In this document: piece after piece, positions 31,771 through 39,876 of the stretch
Position numbering within the stretch: position 1 is the stretch's first letter
Layout: each line of letters starts with the position of its first letter
From: Moraxella caviae
GTDB taxonomy: Bacteria > Pseudomonadota > Gammaproteobacteria > Pseudomonadales > Moraxellaceae
DNA length: 44,162 bases
Direction: 5' to 3'
NCBI RefSeq assembly: GCF_002014985.1
Contig: NZ_MUXU01000055.1
Location: 1-44,162, forward strand
Translations under genes and position numbers: made by a program
The notes under the pieces: generated by a model
Seen by the model: the letters and a program-made list of their open reading frames with translations, nothing else
Database searches by the model: none
What the model was told of the DNA's origin: nothing

Positions 31771-33143
31771 TGACGTATCAAGAGCGTCTGCGCCAAAACA
31801 TCAGTACGCGCGCTAAAATCATCGCTGTGCTGACGCTGGTGCAGTCTGGGCAGTCGCTGTCGGCATTGCTTGATGGCTTGCTGTCGGCGGTGCCTGCGCA
31901 GGATAAAGGTTTTGCGCACGAGCTGACCCTTGGCACGCTGCGCCAGTGGTGGGCGCTGTGCCGTGTGAGCGAAAGTTTGGTGGAAGGCGAGATTGACGAT
32001 GTGGTGCTGTCGGCGTTAAATGTTGGTCTGTATCAGCTTTTGTATTTGCAAACGCCTGATTATGCGACAATTTTTGCCACTGTAGAAGCGCTCAAAGAGC
32101 TGGGCGAGCCACGCGCAGGGGGTTTGGTGAATGCGATTTTGCGTAAAGTTGCCAAAACACCTGCCAAATTTGCCAAAAAAGTGCAGAAAAATCACAGCTT
32201 GCCAAATTGGCTTGCCAAAACGCTCAAGCAAGACTGGGCGGAGTATTATGATGCGCTTGGGCAAACGCTGCGCACATCTGCGCCGATTTTTGTGCGTGCT
32301 AATGTCAGTAAAATCAGCCACGATGAATATAAAAATCTTTTGATAAATCAAGGATTTGAGTTTGATGAAGTGGCGATTGACACGCAAGTTTTTGATAAAG
32401 AATACACCACGCAAGCCTTCAAAATCCATCAAGGCAATGTGCAAAATCTACCCAAATTTGATGATGGTTTTGTGGCGGTGCAGGATTTGCATGCGCAGAT
32501 TTCTGCGGCAATCATTGATGGCGTGATGGCAAGGCTTAGTAAAAATTCTCTACAGCTTTTGGATGCTTGTACTGCACCTGCAGGCAAATTAACGCATTGG
32601 CTGGCGCATTTGCAGGCGTTTCACGTGAAACATGGCGATTATCAGATGACCGCCATTGACAGCGATGAAAAGCGCTTGGTGCGTGTGTTTGACAATGTGG
32701 AGCGACTGGGTTTTGGTGAATTGCTGGGCAAAAATCTTACCATCAAGACGGCTGATGCCACCACTTTTACCAGCGATAAACCTTTTGATGTTGTGGTTTT
32801 GGACGCGCCTTGTACTGCCACTGGTGTGATTCGCCGCCACCCTGACATCGCCTTACTGCGCAGTGAGCTTGATGTGATACAAACCGCTGATTTGCAAGAA
32901 AAAATCTTGGAAAATCTATGGCAAAGCGTGGCAGATGGCGGCTATCTTTTATACATTACTTGCTCGATTTTAAAGCAGGAAAATGAAGCGCAGCTTGAAA
33001 AGTTTTTGGCAAAACACGCTGACGCTGCCGAAATTAAATTGGACGGAGATTGGGGTATTGCGCAAACCATCGGACGGCAGATTTTGCCTGTGCTTAATGG
33101 CGGTGATGGCTTTTATTATGCGCTGCTGCACAAGCGCTCGTAA
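31770..33143 (+). CDS. rsmB: 16S rRNA m5C967 methyltransferase RsmB
   Basis: RsmB methylates cytosine 967 of 16S rRNA using SAM. The 457 residues have an N-terminal NusB-like RNA-binding domain (about 1-140, with LLDGLLSAVPAQDKGFAHELTLGTLRQ split over two helices) and a C-terminal Rossmann methyltransferase. That domain has LLDACTAPAGKLTHWLA, VVLDAPCTATGVIRRHP and the catalytic Cys in YITCSIL. The ATG at 31770 shares its A with the fmt stop codon, so translation is coupled. A perfect-core parS lies at about residue 282-288 (Ala-Phe-His-Val-Lys-His), in a loop where family members vary. Confidence 0.95.
   Translation: MTYQERLRQNISTRAKIIAVLTLVQSGQSLSALLDGLLSAVPAQDKGFAHELTLGTLRQWWALCRVSESLVEGEIDDVVLSALNVGLYQLLYLQTPDYATIFATVEALKELGEPRAGGLVNAILRKVAKTPAKFAKKVQKNHSLPNWLAKTLKQDWAEYYDALGQTLRTSAPIFVRANVSKISHDEYKNLLINQGFEFDEVAIDTQVFDKEYTTQAFKIHQGNVQNLPKFDDGFVAVQDLHAQISAAIIDGVMARLSKNSLQLLDACTAPAGKLTHWLAHLQAFHVKHGDYQMTAIDSDEKRLVRVFDNVERLGFGELLGKNLTIKTADATTFTSDKPFDVVVLDAPCTATGVIRRHPDIALLRSELDVIQTADLQEKILENLWQSVADGGYLLYITCSILKQENEAQLEKFLAKHADAAEIKLDGDWGIAQTIGRQILPVLNGGDGFYYALLHKRS
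32617..32632. promoter_or_regulatory. parS site 11, perfect core, in rsmB
   Basis: CGTTTCACGTGAAACA matches the consensus at 15 of 16 positions. It is read in a different frame from the mnmE sites, as Phe-His-Val-Lys-His. Confidence 0.82.
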
Positions 33144-33151
33144 CATTCACC

Positions 33152-33206
33152 GCTAAAGACATTACCAAAGACACTGCCAAAGATACCGCTAAAAATGGTT
33201 AAAAAT
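33152..33206. repeat. 12-bp imperfect tandem repeat after rsmB
   Basis: Roughly four copies of a 12-base unit around AAAGAC/AAAGAT/AAAAAT follow the rsmB stop. In the +1 frame they would read as Thr-x-Lys-Asp repeats ending at a stop near 33200. This may be a decayed C-terminal extension or simple slippage. Confidence 0.5.
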
Positions 33207-33229
33207 GGCGCAAAAAGATGAATTGTAAC

Positions 33230-33258
33230 GTGCCAAATTGCTCATATTTTGGTATGAT
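33230..33258 (+). promoter_or_regulatory. Promoter of thrC
   Basis: TATGAT (33253-33258) is preceded by TGG as an extended -10 element and, 17 bases further up, by GTGCCA (33230-33235). thrC starts 100 bases downstream. Confidence 0.55.
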
Positions 33259-33357
33259 ACGACTAATTTGATGAATGAGCGCTCGGTTTTGATTCGTTGG
33301 ATTATAAGAATTTGAGCGCGGTAACTTGATGGTTTTATTGATAATTTTAGGAAATTT

Positions 33358-34773
33358 ATGCACTACATCAGCACTCGTGGCAATACGCCAAAAATGCAAT
33401 TTAGCGACGTTCTTTTGATGGGGCTTGCGCCTGATGGCGGTCTTATGTTGCCAGAAGTTTATCCTGTGATTGACCGTGCCACGCTGGATCACTGGCGCAC
33501 ACTGAGCTACACCGAGCTTGCTTTTGCCATCATAAGCTTGTTTGCCACCGACATTCCTGCCGATGATTTGCGCGCGCTGATTGACAAGACTTACACCAAG
33601 GCGACTTTTAACAGCGATGAAATCACGCCTGTAAGCAAGATTTATGACGATTTGTACTTACTTGAGCTGTCAAACGGCCCGACACTTGCCTTTAAAGACA
33701 TGGCGATGCAATTTTTGGGCAATGCCTTTGAATATGTACTTGCCAAAAAAGGCGAGCGCCTGACCATCATCGGTGCAACGTCTGGCGACACAGGCTCTGC
33801 GGCGGAATATGCGCTGCGTGGCAAGGCGAATATTGAAGTGTTTATGATGTCGCCACACGGCAAGATGAGTGAGTTTCAGCGTGCGCAAATGTACAGCTTG
33901 GACGACAAAAACATTCATAACATCGCCATTGAAGGCATGTTTGACGACTGCCAAGACATCGTCAAAGCCTTGCAAGAAGATAAGGCATTCAAGCAAAAAT
34001 ACAGCCTAGGTACGGTGAACTCCATCAACTGGGGGCGCATTTTGGCGCAAATCGTGTACTATTTTAAAGGCTATTTTGCCGCCACCAGCAGCAATGACGA
34101 AAAAGTAAGCGTGTGCGTGCCATCTGGCAACTTCGGCAACGTCTGTGCGGCGCACATCGCACGCATGATGGGCTTGCCGCTCAATCGCTTGATTGTGGCG
34201 ACCAACGAAAACGACGTGCTGAACGAATTTTTTGCCACAGGCAACTACGCCCCACGCACATCAGCAAACACTTATGTAACGTCAAGCCCGTCTATGGACA
34301 TCTCAAAAGCGTCCAACTTTGAGCGTTTTATTTTCACATTGCTTGAGCGTGATGGCGAGAAAGTGAGCGAGCTTTTCAATCAAGTAAAAGCTGGTGCTGG
34401 CTTTGATTTGTCGGATAAATTGGCGGACATTCATGAAAAATACGGGTTTGTCGCTGGCAAATCCACGCACGCCGACCGCCTTGCCACCATCAAAAAAGTG
34501 CATGACGAGACCAAGCGTCTGATTGACCCGCACACCGCTGATGGCGTGAAAGTGGCGCGCGATGTACAGCAAGCAGGCGAAATTATTGTCGTGGCGGAAA
34601 CTGCCTTGCCGATTAAATTCAAAGACACCATCACCGAAGCAGTGGGCGAGATGGATTTGCCGCGCCCTGCCCATACCGTTGGCATTGAAGATAAGCCGCA
34701 GTTCGTTACCGTGCTTGACAATGACGCAAAATTGGTGGCGGATTTGATTGCCAAGCACGTCCGCGCGGCTTGA
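33358..34773 (+). CDS. thrC: Threonine synthase
   Basis: ThrC is a PLP enzyme that turns O-phosphohomoserine into threonine. The 471 residues are the longer type II form. The PLP Lys113 lies in LSNGPTLAFKDMAMQFLG, and TIIGATSGDTGSAAEYAL gives the phosphate-binding loop. NSINWGRILAQIVYYF and VPSGNFGNVCAA are also typical. The ATG follows TTTAGGAAATTT. hom and thrB, frequent neighbours, are absent here, and thrC appears to be a single unit with its own promoter and terminator. Confidence 0.97.
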   Translation: MHYISTRGNTPKMQFSDVLLMGLAPDGGLMLPEVYPVIDRATLDHWRTLSYTELAFAIISLFATDIPADDLRALIDKTYTKATFNSDEITPVSKIYDDLYLLELSNGPTLAFKDMAMQFLGNAFEYVLAKKGERLTIIGATSGDTGSAAEYALRGKANIEVFMMSPHGKMSEFQRAQMYSLDDKNIHNIAIEGMFDDCQDIVKALQEDKAFKQKYSLGTVNSINWGRILAQIVYYFKGYFAATSSNDEKVSVCVPSGNFGNVCAAHIARMMGLPLNRLIVATNENDVLNEFFATGNYAPRTSANTYVTSSPSMDISKASNFERFIFTLLERDGEKVSELFNQVKAGAGFDLSDKLADIHEKYGFVAGKSTHADRLATIKKVHDETKRLIDPHTADGVKVARDVQQAGEIIVVAETALPIKFKDTITEAVGEMDLPRPAHTVGIEDKPQFVTVLDNDAKLVADLIAKHVRAA

Positions 34774-34856
34774 TTGGCGTTTATCATGCGTTGCGCTGTT
34801 TTATTGTCATTTATAAGATTGACAAAACAGCCAACCGCTTGAAATTTATGATGAAT

Positions 34857-34888
34857 AAGACGCGCCAATGAGTGCGTCTTGTTTTTTG
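34857..34888 (+). terminator. Terminator of thrC
   Basis: AAGACGC (34857-34863) and GCGTCTT (34874-34880) pair perfectly and are followed by G and six T. Confidence 0.78.
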
Positions 34889-34967
34889 GTGGTTAGTCTT
34901 ATTTTTGGCGGATTTTGGCGTGGGCTATGATGATTTTTGGTGGTTTAAATCGCTTTGAGTGGATTGA

Positions 34968-35006
34968 TTGTTAAATGGAATGGTTGTTAAATGGAATGAT
35001 TGTAAA
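34968..35006. repeat. 16-bp tandem repeat upstream of dprA
   Basis: TTGTTAAATGGAATG occurs at 34968-34982 and 34984-34998 with a partial third copy starting at 35000. The period is 16 bases. It lies about 70 bases before dprA. Confidence 0.7.
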
Positions 35007-35070
35007 TCACTTGGTTTGGCAAGTTGATTTAAAAATCGGCTTGGCGAATTGGTGATTTTTGGATTGAGTT

Positions 35071-36309
35071 ATGTCTTATCAAACTTTGGACGCACACACA
35101 AAAACGCTGGCGCTGTGGTACATTGTCAATACGTCTTTGCAGTCGTATTATAAGCTGATAGAATCGTTTGGCGGTGCTGAGCAGGCATTGGAGGCGGACG
35201 TGTCGGCATGGCAGGCACTGTCTTTGCATAAGGCACACATTGGGCGTTATCAGGATGCGCAAGATGTGCTGGCGTTTGTGGATAAGGTGCAAAATGACGT
35301 GGCGCGCGGTGCATATGGTGCGCTGTATCAAGGCGATGCGGCTTATCCTGATGCGCTTGATGAGATTTACGATCCGCCGCCTGTGCTGTTTTATCGTGGC
35401 AATGTGGCGCGCCTAAGTGAGCGGCAGATTGCGATTGTCGGTAGTCGTAAGCCAAGCGAATATGCCGAGAAAATCACCTTTGATTTGGCGCAATATTTGG
35501 TGCAATCAGGCTACACCATCACCAGTGGCTTGGCGCAGGGCGTGGATAAAAGTGCGCATTTGGGCGCGCTGGCGCAAAGTGCCGCACTGGCTGGGCGCAC
35601 AGTGGGCGTGGCTGGCACGGGCATTGATGTGTGCTATCCTAAAAATCATCACGCATTATTTGCGCAAATCATCAATGATGGTGGCTGCATTGTCAGCGAG
35701 CTTTTGCCGGGTACGCCAGCGAGTAAGCACACTTTTCCACGCCGCAATCGCCTTGTCGCAGGCTTATCGCTTGCGACCGTTGTAACCGAAGCGGCACTAC
35801 AAAGCGGCTCGCTCATCACCGCACGTCTGGCAGCTGAGCAAGGCAAGCAGGTGTTTGCTGTGCCAAGCCGCATTGATAACGCCAACGCTGAAGGCTGTCA
35901 TCATCTGATTCGTGAAGGCGCAACGCTGATTTATCACCCAAATCACATCATTGATGAGATTGCTTCGGCGCACACTTTTAACGCCTTGCCAAAAACCTTT
36001 TCTCAAGGTGTGTCGGCTTATGGTGATGAGGGGTTTACTGCTACGCAAACTAAGCTATCAAGCAATTTTGATAAAAATACCATTAAAAATCAACAAGTTA
36101 ATATCAATTCTGAAATTTCATCTGTATCACCGCAAACCGTACCAGAGCATTTGCTGGCGGTGTTTGGATGCGTGAATCAAACGGCGGTGGATTTGGATAC
36201 TTTGGTGGAAATGACAGGCTTGGATACAGGCAGTTTGCTGGCGCAGCTGATAGAGCTTGAGATTTTGGGTGTGATTGCTCAGCAAGGGGGTCGTTATGTG
36301 CGCTTATAA
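35071..36309 (+). CDS. dprA: DNA processing protein DprA
   Basis: DprA protects incoming single-stranded DNA and loads RecA on it during natural transformation. The 412 residues have an N-terminal SAM-like region, the Rossmann core with IAIVGSRKPSEYA at 120-132, TSGLAQGVDKSAHLGAL, GTGIDVCYPKNH and FPRRNRLVAGLS, and a C-terminal winged-helix domain at about 355-412 (LDTLVEMTGLDTGSLLAQLIELEILG). The stretch between core and wing (about 310-350) is polar and likely flexible. tsaC overlaps its end by 14 bases. Its presence fits the natural competence known in Moraxellaceae. Confidence 0.96.
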   Translation: MSYQTLDAHTKTLALWYIVNTSLQSYYKLIESFGGAEQALEADVSAWQALSLHKAHIGRYQDAQDVLAFVDKVQNDVARGAYGALYQGDAAYPDALDEIYDPPPVLFYRGNVARLSERQIAIVGSRKPSEYAEKITFDLAQYLVQSGYTITSGLAQGVDKSAHLGALAQSAALAGRTVGVAGTGIDVCYPKNHHALFAQIINDGGCIVSELLPGTPASKHTFPRRNRLVAGLSLATVVTEAALQSGSLITARLAAEQGKQVFAVPSRIDNANAEGCHHLIREGATLIYHPNHIIDEIASAHTFNALPKTFSQGVSAYGDEGFTATQTKLSSNFDKNTIKNQQVNINSEISSVSPQTVPEHLLAVFGCVNQTAVDLDTLVEMTGLDTGSLLAQLIELEILGVIAQQGGRYVRL

Positions 36310-37027
36310 TATGCCAAAAAATGGGCAAAATACTGTCAATGAAAACACCGCTGATATGAGCACCAGTGCAAGCGCTGACAAGGCAGGCAGCTTGAGCGAT
36401 GAGCGGCAGTTTTCACATATGTTTCATGTGGAACAACTTGATAAAGCGGTGCAATATTTACAATCAGGCGGTGTGCTGGCTTACCCAAGCGAGAGCGTGT
36501 GGGGCTTGGGCTGCGATGCTTTTTGTGAGCAGGCGGTGCGAGAAATTTTGCGCATTAAAAACCGTCCAGAAGAAAAAGGCGTCATCGTGCTGGCAAACCA
36601 TGCTGATGTGCTAAAACCCTTGCTTGCTGATTTGCCAGACGATGAGCAGCAGCAGCTGATTGCTCGAGCGGCTGATAATGTCGTGCGCCATGATGGGCAG
36701 GCGGTGCAGGCTAAGACGTGGCTTGTGCCTGTGGCGGCTGCAGCTGGCATTCCGTCTTGGCTGACGGGACAATTTGACAGCTTGGCGGTGAGAATCACAC
36801 CGCACCCCATATTACAAAAACTGTGCGAAGGCTTAAAAAGTGCGCATAATCCTTATGGATTTTTGGTTTCTACCAGCTGCAATCCGTCAGGCTGTGAGCC
36901 AGCAATGAACTTTGAGCAGGCAGCAAGCTATTTTTATGATGACGTGGGCTATTTGTTGGCGCAAAATTTAGGCTTTGACAAACCCAGTCAAATCGTCAAT
37001 CTTTTAACTGATGAAGTTTTACGGTGA
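36296..37027 (+). CDS. tsaC: Threonylcarbamoyl-AMP synthase (TsaC/YrdC)
   Basis: TsaC makes the threonylcarbamoyl-AMP used for the t6A base at position 37 of ANN-decoding tRNAs. The conserved fold begins near residue 50: GGVLAYPSESVWGLGCDAF, the ATP-site KNRPEEKG (Lys88, Arg90 and Lys94 region), WLTGQFDSLAVRITPHP, and STSCNPSG near 205. The start at 36296 has a strong AAGGGGG ribosome site and overlaps dprA by 14 bases, giving 243 residues. That is about 50 more than usual, all in a polar N-terminal extension. A second ATG at 36419 would remove the extension but lacks a ribosome site and overlaps parS-like site 12. Confidence 0.9.
   Translation: MCAYNMPKNGQNTVNENTADMSTSASADKAGSLSDERQFSHMFHVEQLDKAVQYLQSGGVLAYPSESVWGLGCDAFCEQAVREILRIKNRPEEKGVIVLANHADVLKPLLADLPDDEQQQLIARAADNVVRHDGQAVQAKTWLVPVAAAAGIPSWLTGQFDSLAVRITPHPILQKLCEGLKSAHNPYGFLVSTSCNPSGCEPAMNFEQAASYFYDDVGYLLAQNLGFDKPSQIVNLLTDEVLR
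36420..36435. promoter_or_regulatory. parS-like site 12, in tsaC
   Basis: TGTTTCATGTGGAACA differs from the consensus at two positions. It lies in the N-terminal extension of tsaC and overlaps the internal ATG at 36419. Confidence 0.62.
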
Positions 37028-37070
37028 ATGTTAAAATATCATCTGATAAATAGCGAGATTTCTTTGGATA

Positions 37071-37086
37071 AGTTCCACATGAAACA
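37071..37086. promoter_or_regulatory. parS-like site 13, after tsaC
   Basis: AGTTCCACATGAAACA differs from the consensus at three positions. It is intergenic and directly precedes the tsaC terminator stem. Confidence 0.5.
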
Positions 37087-37088
37087 AG

Positions 37089-37113
37089 AAATCGCCCAAA
37101 ATGAGCGATTTTT
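37089..37113 (+). terminator. Terminator of the dprA-tsaC unit
   Basis: AAATCGC (37089-37095) and GCGATTT (37105-37111) pair perfectly around a nine-base loop and end in a T run. Confidence 0.68.
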
Positions 37114-37147
37114 AGTGGGTTGATTTTAGCGAGCTGATGAGAATATT

Positions 37148-37192
37148 TGACAATAAGTTGTCATCTTTAAAAAGTATGACAATCAGTTGTCA
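37148..37192. repeat. Two palindromic TGACAA-n4-TTGTCA elements
   Basis: TGACAATAAGTTGTCA (37148-37163) and TGACAATCAGTTGTCA (37177-37192) are near-identical 16-base palindromes whose starts are 29 bases apart. They lie just beyond the stop of the leftward GlsB-like gene. A related element occurs on its other side at 37637-37656. They look like protein-binding sites. Confidence 0.65.
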
Positions 37193-37229
37193 ATTCCACC
37201 AAACTTAAATCAGGATTGCCGCCATGCAA

Positions 37230-37463
37230 TCAACGGCTGCGGCTTCTGATAAATTCGTAAACAAACAGCACGATGATTGTGCCAATCACCGATGTGGCAA
37301 AACCCCAAAATCCTGTCTTGTCTGCGCCGAATAAAAACCCGCCCACAAATGAACCAACAATGCCTAAAATGATGGTCATAATCCAGCCCATGCTGTCGGC
37401 ACCGGGCTTAATGGCGCGCGCAACCAAACCAACAAGCAAGCCAATCACGATTGCTGAAATCAT
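37230..37463 (-). CDS. GlsB/YeaQ/YmgE family small membrane protein
   Basis: The 77-residue protein is almost wholly hydrophobic and glycine-rich, with three predicted transmembrane stretches: ISAIVIGLLVGLVARAI, MTIILGIVGSFVGGFLFG and ATSVIGTIIVLFVYEFI. It ends in a short basic tail (RSRSR). The AR..KPG motif after the first helix and the GxxGSFVGG motif are typical of the transglycosylase-associated protein family, whose members are linked to envelope stress; the molecular function is not established. The start at 37463 follows GGAGAGTATT; the frame extends upstream without support. Repeated TGACAA elements flank the gene. Confidence 0.85.
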   Translation of the reverse strand: MISAIVIGLLVGLVARAIKPGADSMGWIMTIILGIVGSFVGGFLFGADKTGFWGFATSVIGTIIVLFVYEFIRSRSR

Positions 37464-37636
37464 AATACTCTCCATATTGTACAAATTGATGTCTAAAATC
37501 TTAAAAACTGATTTCGTTATAAAGACTGTACGCAAGGCTTTCCATGCCAAAAACGTTATCAGTGTAACAGCTGTGTAAGTAAAATGTAGAGCTCTTTTGA
37601 TTTATTCAAATGGTTTTACGAATAAGCGTTTTGATT

Positions 37637-37656
37637 TTGACAACTTATTGACAACT
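37637..37656. repeat. TTGACAACT direct repeat upstream of the GlsB-like gene
   Basis: TTGACAACT occurs at 37637-37645 and 37648-37656, 11 bases apart, one helical turn. The 16 bases at 37638-37653 match the reverse complement of the 37148 palindrome at 15 positions. Confidence 0.55.
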
Positions 37657-37671
37657 CATCATCAATCATAA

Positions 37672-37715
37672 AATAAAAAAGCAACCAGTTTCCAATAATG
37701 GTAACTGGTTGCTTT
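37672..37715 (-). terminator. Terminator of ribBX
   Basis: Arms 37678-37690 and 37703-37715 form a perfect 13-bp stem. On the minus strand it is followed by a T run, 45 bases beyond the ribBX stop. Confidence 0.85.
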
Positions 37716-37759
37716 ATTTGATGATTTATTTAAGTTTGCTTACCTAAAGTCTTAACAAA

Positions 37760-38866
37760 TCATGCTGATTTTGGTGCGGCAACTGATTCTACGATGTTCA
37801 AATCAAAGCCAGACACGTTAAATTTGGCAGGGCTGGACAGTAGGCGCATATCCGTCACGCCAAGCTGTTTTAGGATTTGTGCACCCACGCCAATGCTGCG
37901 ATACGGCTCGCTTGTCTCGTGAATGCTGCCAGATTTTTTGCTTTTATCCAGCGCGGCTGAGACGTCTACTGCACGGCCATTGTCAATCCACACAAACACA
38001 CCCTGCTCGCTTTTGGCGATTTCTTGCAAAGCAGAGCGCACATTCCAGCCACCTTTGCCTGTCTCGTTTTCGGTGGCGGCGAACAAATCTTTTAGTGGGT
38101 TTAGGCTGTGTACACGCACGGTTGCCACGCCATTTTTTGGCTCGCCTTTTACCAGTGCGATGTGCGTTTCGTTTGCGCCATATTCTTTAAAGCGGTGCAG
38201 GGCGAATGTGCCAAATTCGCTTTCAAATTCGCTGCTGTCAATCAGCTCTACAGTTTGCTCATTGGTCATGCGATAATGAATCAAATCGGCGATTGTACCA
38301 ATTTTTAGTCCGTGTTCTTTGGCGAAAATTTCCAAGTCATCACGTCTTGCCATCTCTCCATCAGGCTTGATGATTTCGCAAATCACCGCCGCAGGCTCAA
38401 GCCCAGCTAGGCGTGCCAAGTCGCAGCCTGCTTCGGTATGCCCTGCGCGGTGCAGCACGCCACCTTTTTTTGCCATGATGGGGAAAATATGCCCCGGCTG
38501 TACGATGTCGGACGGCTTGGCAAATGGCGCAACTGCCGCCTGCACGGTGCGCGCACGATCCGCCGCTGAAATACCTGTGGTTACGCCTTCGGCAGCTTCA
38601 ATGGACAGCGTGAAATTGGTGCTGAATTTTGCGCCATTTTTATCGCTCATCAGCGGCAGCTCAAGCTGCTTACAGCGAGCTTCTGACAGCGTCAGGCACA
38701 CAAGACCGCGTGCGTGGGTAATCATAAAATTGATGGCGGCAGGCGTAACGTGCGTTGCTGCCATGACGATGTCGCCTTCGTTTTCGCGGTCTTCATCGTC
38801 CATCAAAATGACCATTTTGCCAGCTTTAATGTCGTCAATAATTTCTTGGGCGGTATTTAGTGCCAT
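37760..38866 (-). CDS. ribB: 3,4-Dihydroxy-2-butanone 4-phosphate synthase with degenerate GTP cyclohydrolase II-like domain (RibBX type)
   Basis: The N-terminal domain (about 1-205) makes the four-carbon precursor of riboflavin from ribulose 5-phosphate. It has the acidic loop DDEDRENEGD at 23-32, HARGLVCLTL, FTLSIEA...GVTTGISAADRA and HRAGHTEAGCDLARLAG. The C-terminal half resembles GTP cyclohydrolase II but lacks the zinc Cys triad (C-x10-C-x-C), having SLNPLKDLFAA at the place, so it should not open GTP. Such RibBX proteins are a known proteobacterial variant. A separate ribA would be needed and is not here. The ATG follows AGGAATTCTC. No FMN riboswitch is visible upstream. Confidence 0.9.
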   Translation of the reverse strand: MALNTAQEIIDDIKAGKMVILMDDEDRENEGDIVMAATHVTPAAINFMITHARGLVCLTLSEARCKQLELPLMSDKNGAKFSTNFTLSIEAAEGVTTGISAADRARTVQAAVAPFAKPSDIVQPGHIFPIMAKKGGVLHRAGHTEAGCDLARLAGLEPAAVICEIIKPDGEMARRDDLEIFAKEHGLKIGTIADLIHYRMTNEQTVELIDSSEFESEFGTFALHRFKEYGANETHIALVKGEPKNGVATVRVHSLNPLKDLFAATENETGKGGWNVRSALQEIAKSEQGVFVWIDNGRAVDVSAALDKSKKSGSIHETSEPYRSIGVGAQILKQLGVTDMRLLSSPAKFNVSGFDLNIVESVAAPKSA

Positions 38867-39065
38867 GAGAATTCCTAATTATCAGGATAAGTTTAAGTAT
38901 TTGATTTTAATGCAGAATTTTAAAATTTTATTGATTGCTAAAGTGTTATTGAGCAAGCATTGCTCTTTATATGGGGTTGGTTTGTCAATTATAAAGAAAT
39001 TTTACCACAAAACCGATGATAAAACTTGCTATAAAGCTGGTGTTTGCATTTGGTAATTCTAAATT
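38867..39065. other. Region upstream of ribBX
   Basis: The 199 bases are AT-rich. I see no conserved FMN riboswitch blocks and no gene. This is the promoter region of ribBX and the tail of the next leftward gene. Confidence 0.4.
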
Positions 39066-39090
39066 AACCACAGTTTTGTTGGCTGTGGTT
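39066..39090 (-). terminator. Terminator-like hairpin after the unknown 213-residue gene
   Basis: AACCACAG (39066-39073) and CTGTGGTT (39083-39090) pair perfectly. On the minus strand only a weak T-rich tract follows. Confidence 0.5.
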
Positions 39091-39095
39091 TGTAT

Positions 39096-39737
39096 TTAAC
39101 TGTTATTTGCGCCCTTGCCATGACAAAATTCATACGCCTTGGCAAGCTGGCAAATGGTTTGTGCCGCCCAATCCACCAAATCATCATCGGTAAATGCGTC
39201 TAAATCCGCCTTGTCAATAAACTTGCCCAAGCGATAAAATTCACCGTCCGCCAGCGAAAGTTTGTCATAATCTAGGGCGTTTATAGGCGTAAAATCTTGG
39301 TATTCATTGATGCTGCTGTGCCAAAAATAAAAGTCCGAAAAATCGTCCAAATCAATTTCGTTCAGCCATTCGTTAAAGGCGGACAGCGGTGTTTGTGAGA
39401 TTTTTGCTTTGTAGCGGTGCCATGTCAGCGCGATGATAAGGCGCTGGCGGTTTAAAATCACGCTGATGATGGGCGCATTGCCAAGGTATTTGTCGTACTT
39501 ATAATAGGCGAACAAATGGCGGCGAATTTCCCAGCCGTTACACCAATTTTGGACGTGCGGTTTGGCAAAGTCGGCAGGCAGTTTTTGAAGTACAGCCGCA
39601 TTAAAAGCCTTGAAAATCTGCCAAATGTGGCGATGACTTTCTTTGATGTCGTCAAGCTGCTCAGCGTGGTGCAGCTTTAAATCTTTGATTTGTGAATAAG
39701 GCTTGATGAGCGTGGTGGCGTGGGCGGATTTTAGCAT
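39096..39737 (-). CDS. Conserved protein of unknown function
   Basis: I do not firmly recognise this 213-residue protein. It is soluble in appearance, without signal peptide or membrane helix. Notable are aromatic and basic stretches WEIRRHLFAYYKYDKYLG (72-89) and VILNRQRLIIALTWHRYKAK (about 92-111), an acidic middle (NEIDLDDFSDFYFWHSS) and an acidic C-terminal helix. The general look recalls small uncharacterised proteins of the HI_0552 type in Pasteurellaceae; this is a weak impression from memory. The start at 39737 lacks a clear ribosome site. Codon use resembles that of neighbouring genes. It follows rarA by 139 bases on the same strand. Confidence 0.7.
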   Translation of the reverse strand: MLKSAHATTLIKPYSQIKDLKLHHAEQLDDIKESHRHIWQIFKAFNAAVLQKLPADFAKPHVQNWCNGWEIRRHLFAYYKYDKYLGNAPIISVILNRQRLIIALTWHRYKAKISQTPLSAFNEWLNEIDLDDFSDFYFWHSSINEYQDFTPINALDYDKLSLADGEFYRLGKFIDKADLDAFTDDDLVDWAAQTICQLAKAYEFCHGKGANNS

Positions 39738-39876
39738 GGCGATGGGTTTAAATTCTGGATAATTTTTTAGTTTTTCTTAATAATAAGTCGGACAAATTAG
39801 TCGGTTAAATCGGTCGGTTAAATTGCAGTGGTAAATTGGCATTGATGAGTGTTTGTCATGGAGTTAAAAAACCGTT

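Noticed and set aside
38319..39056. Rightward 245-residue open frame opposite ribBX
   Set aside because: Antisense shadow with no family pattern and no ribosome site.
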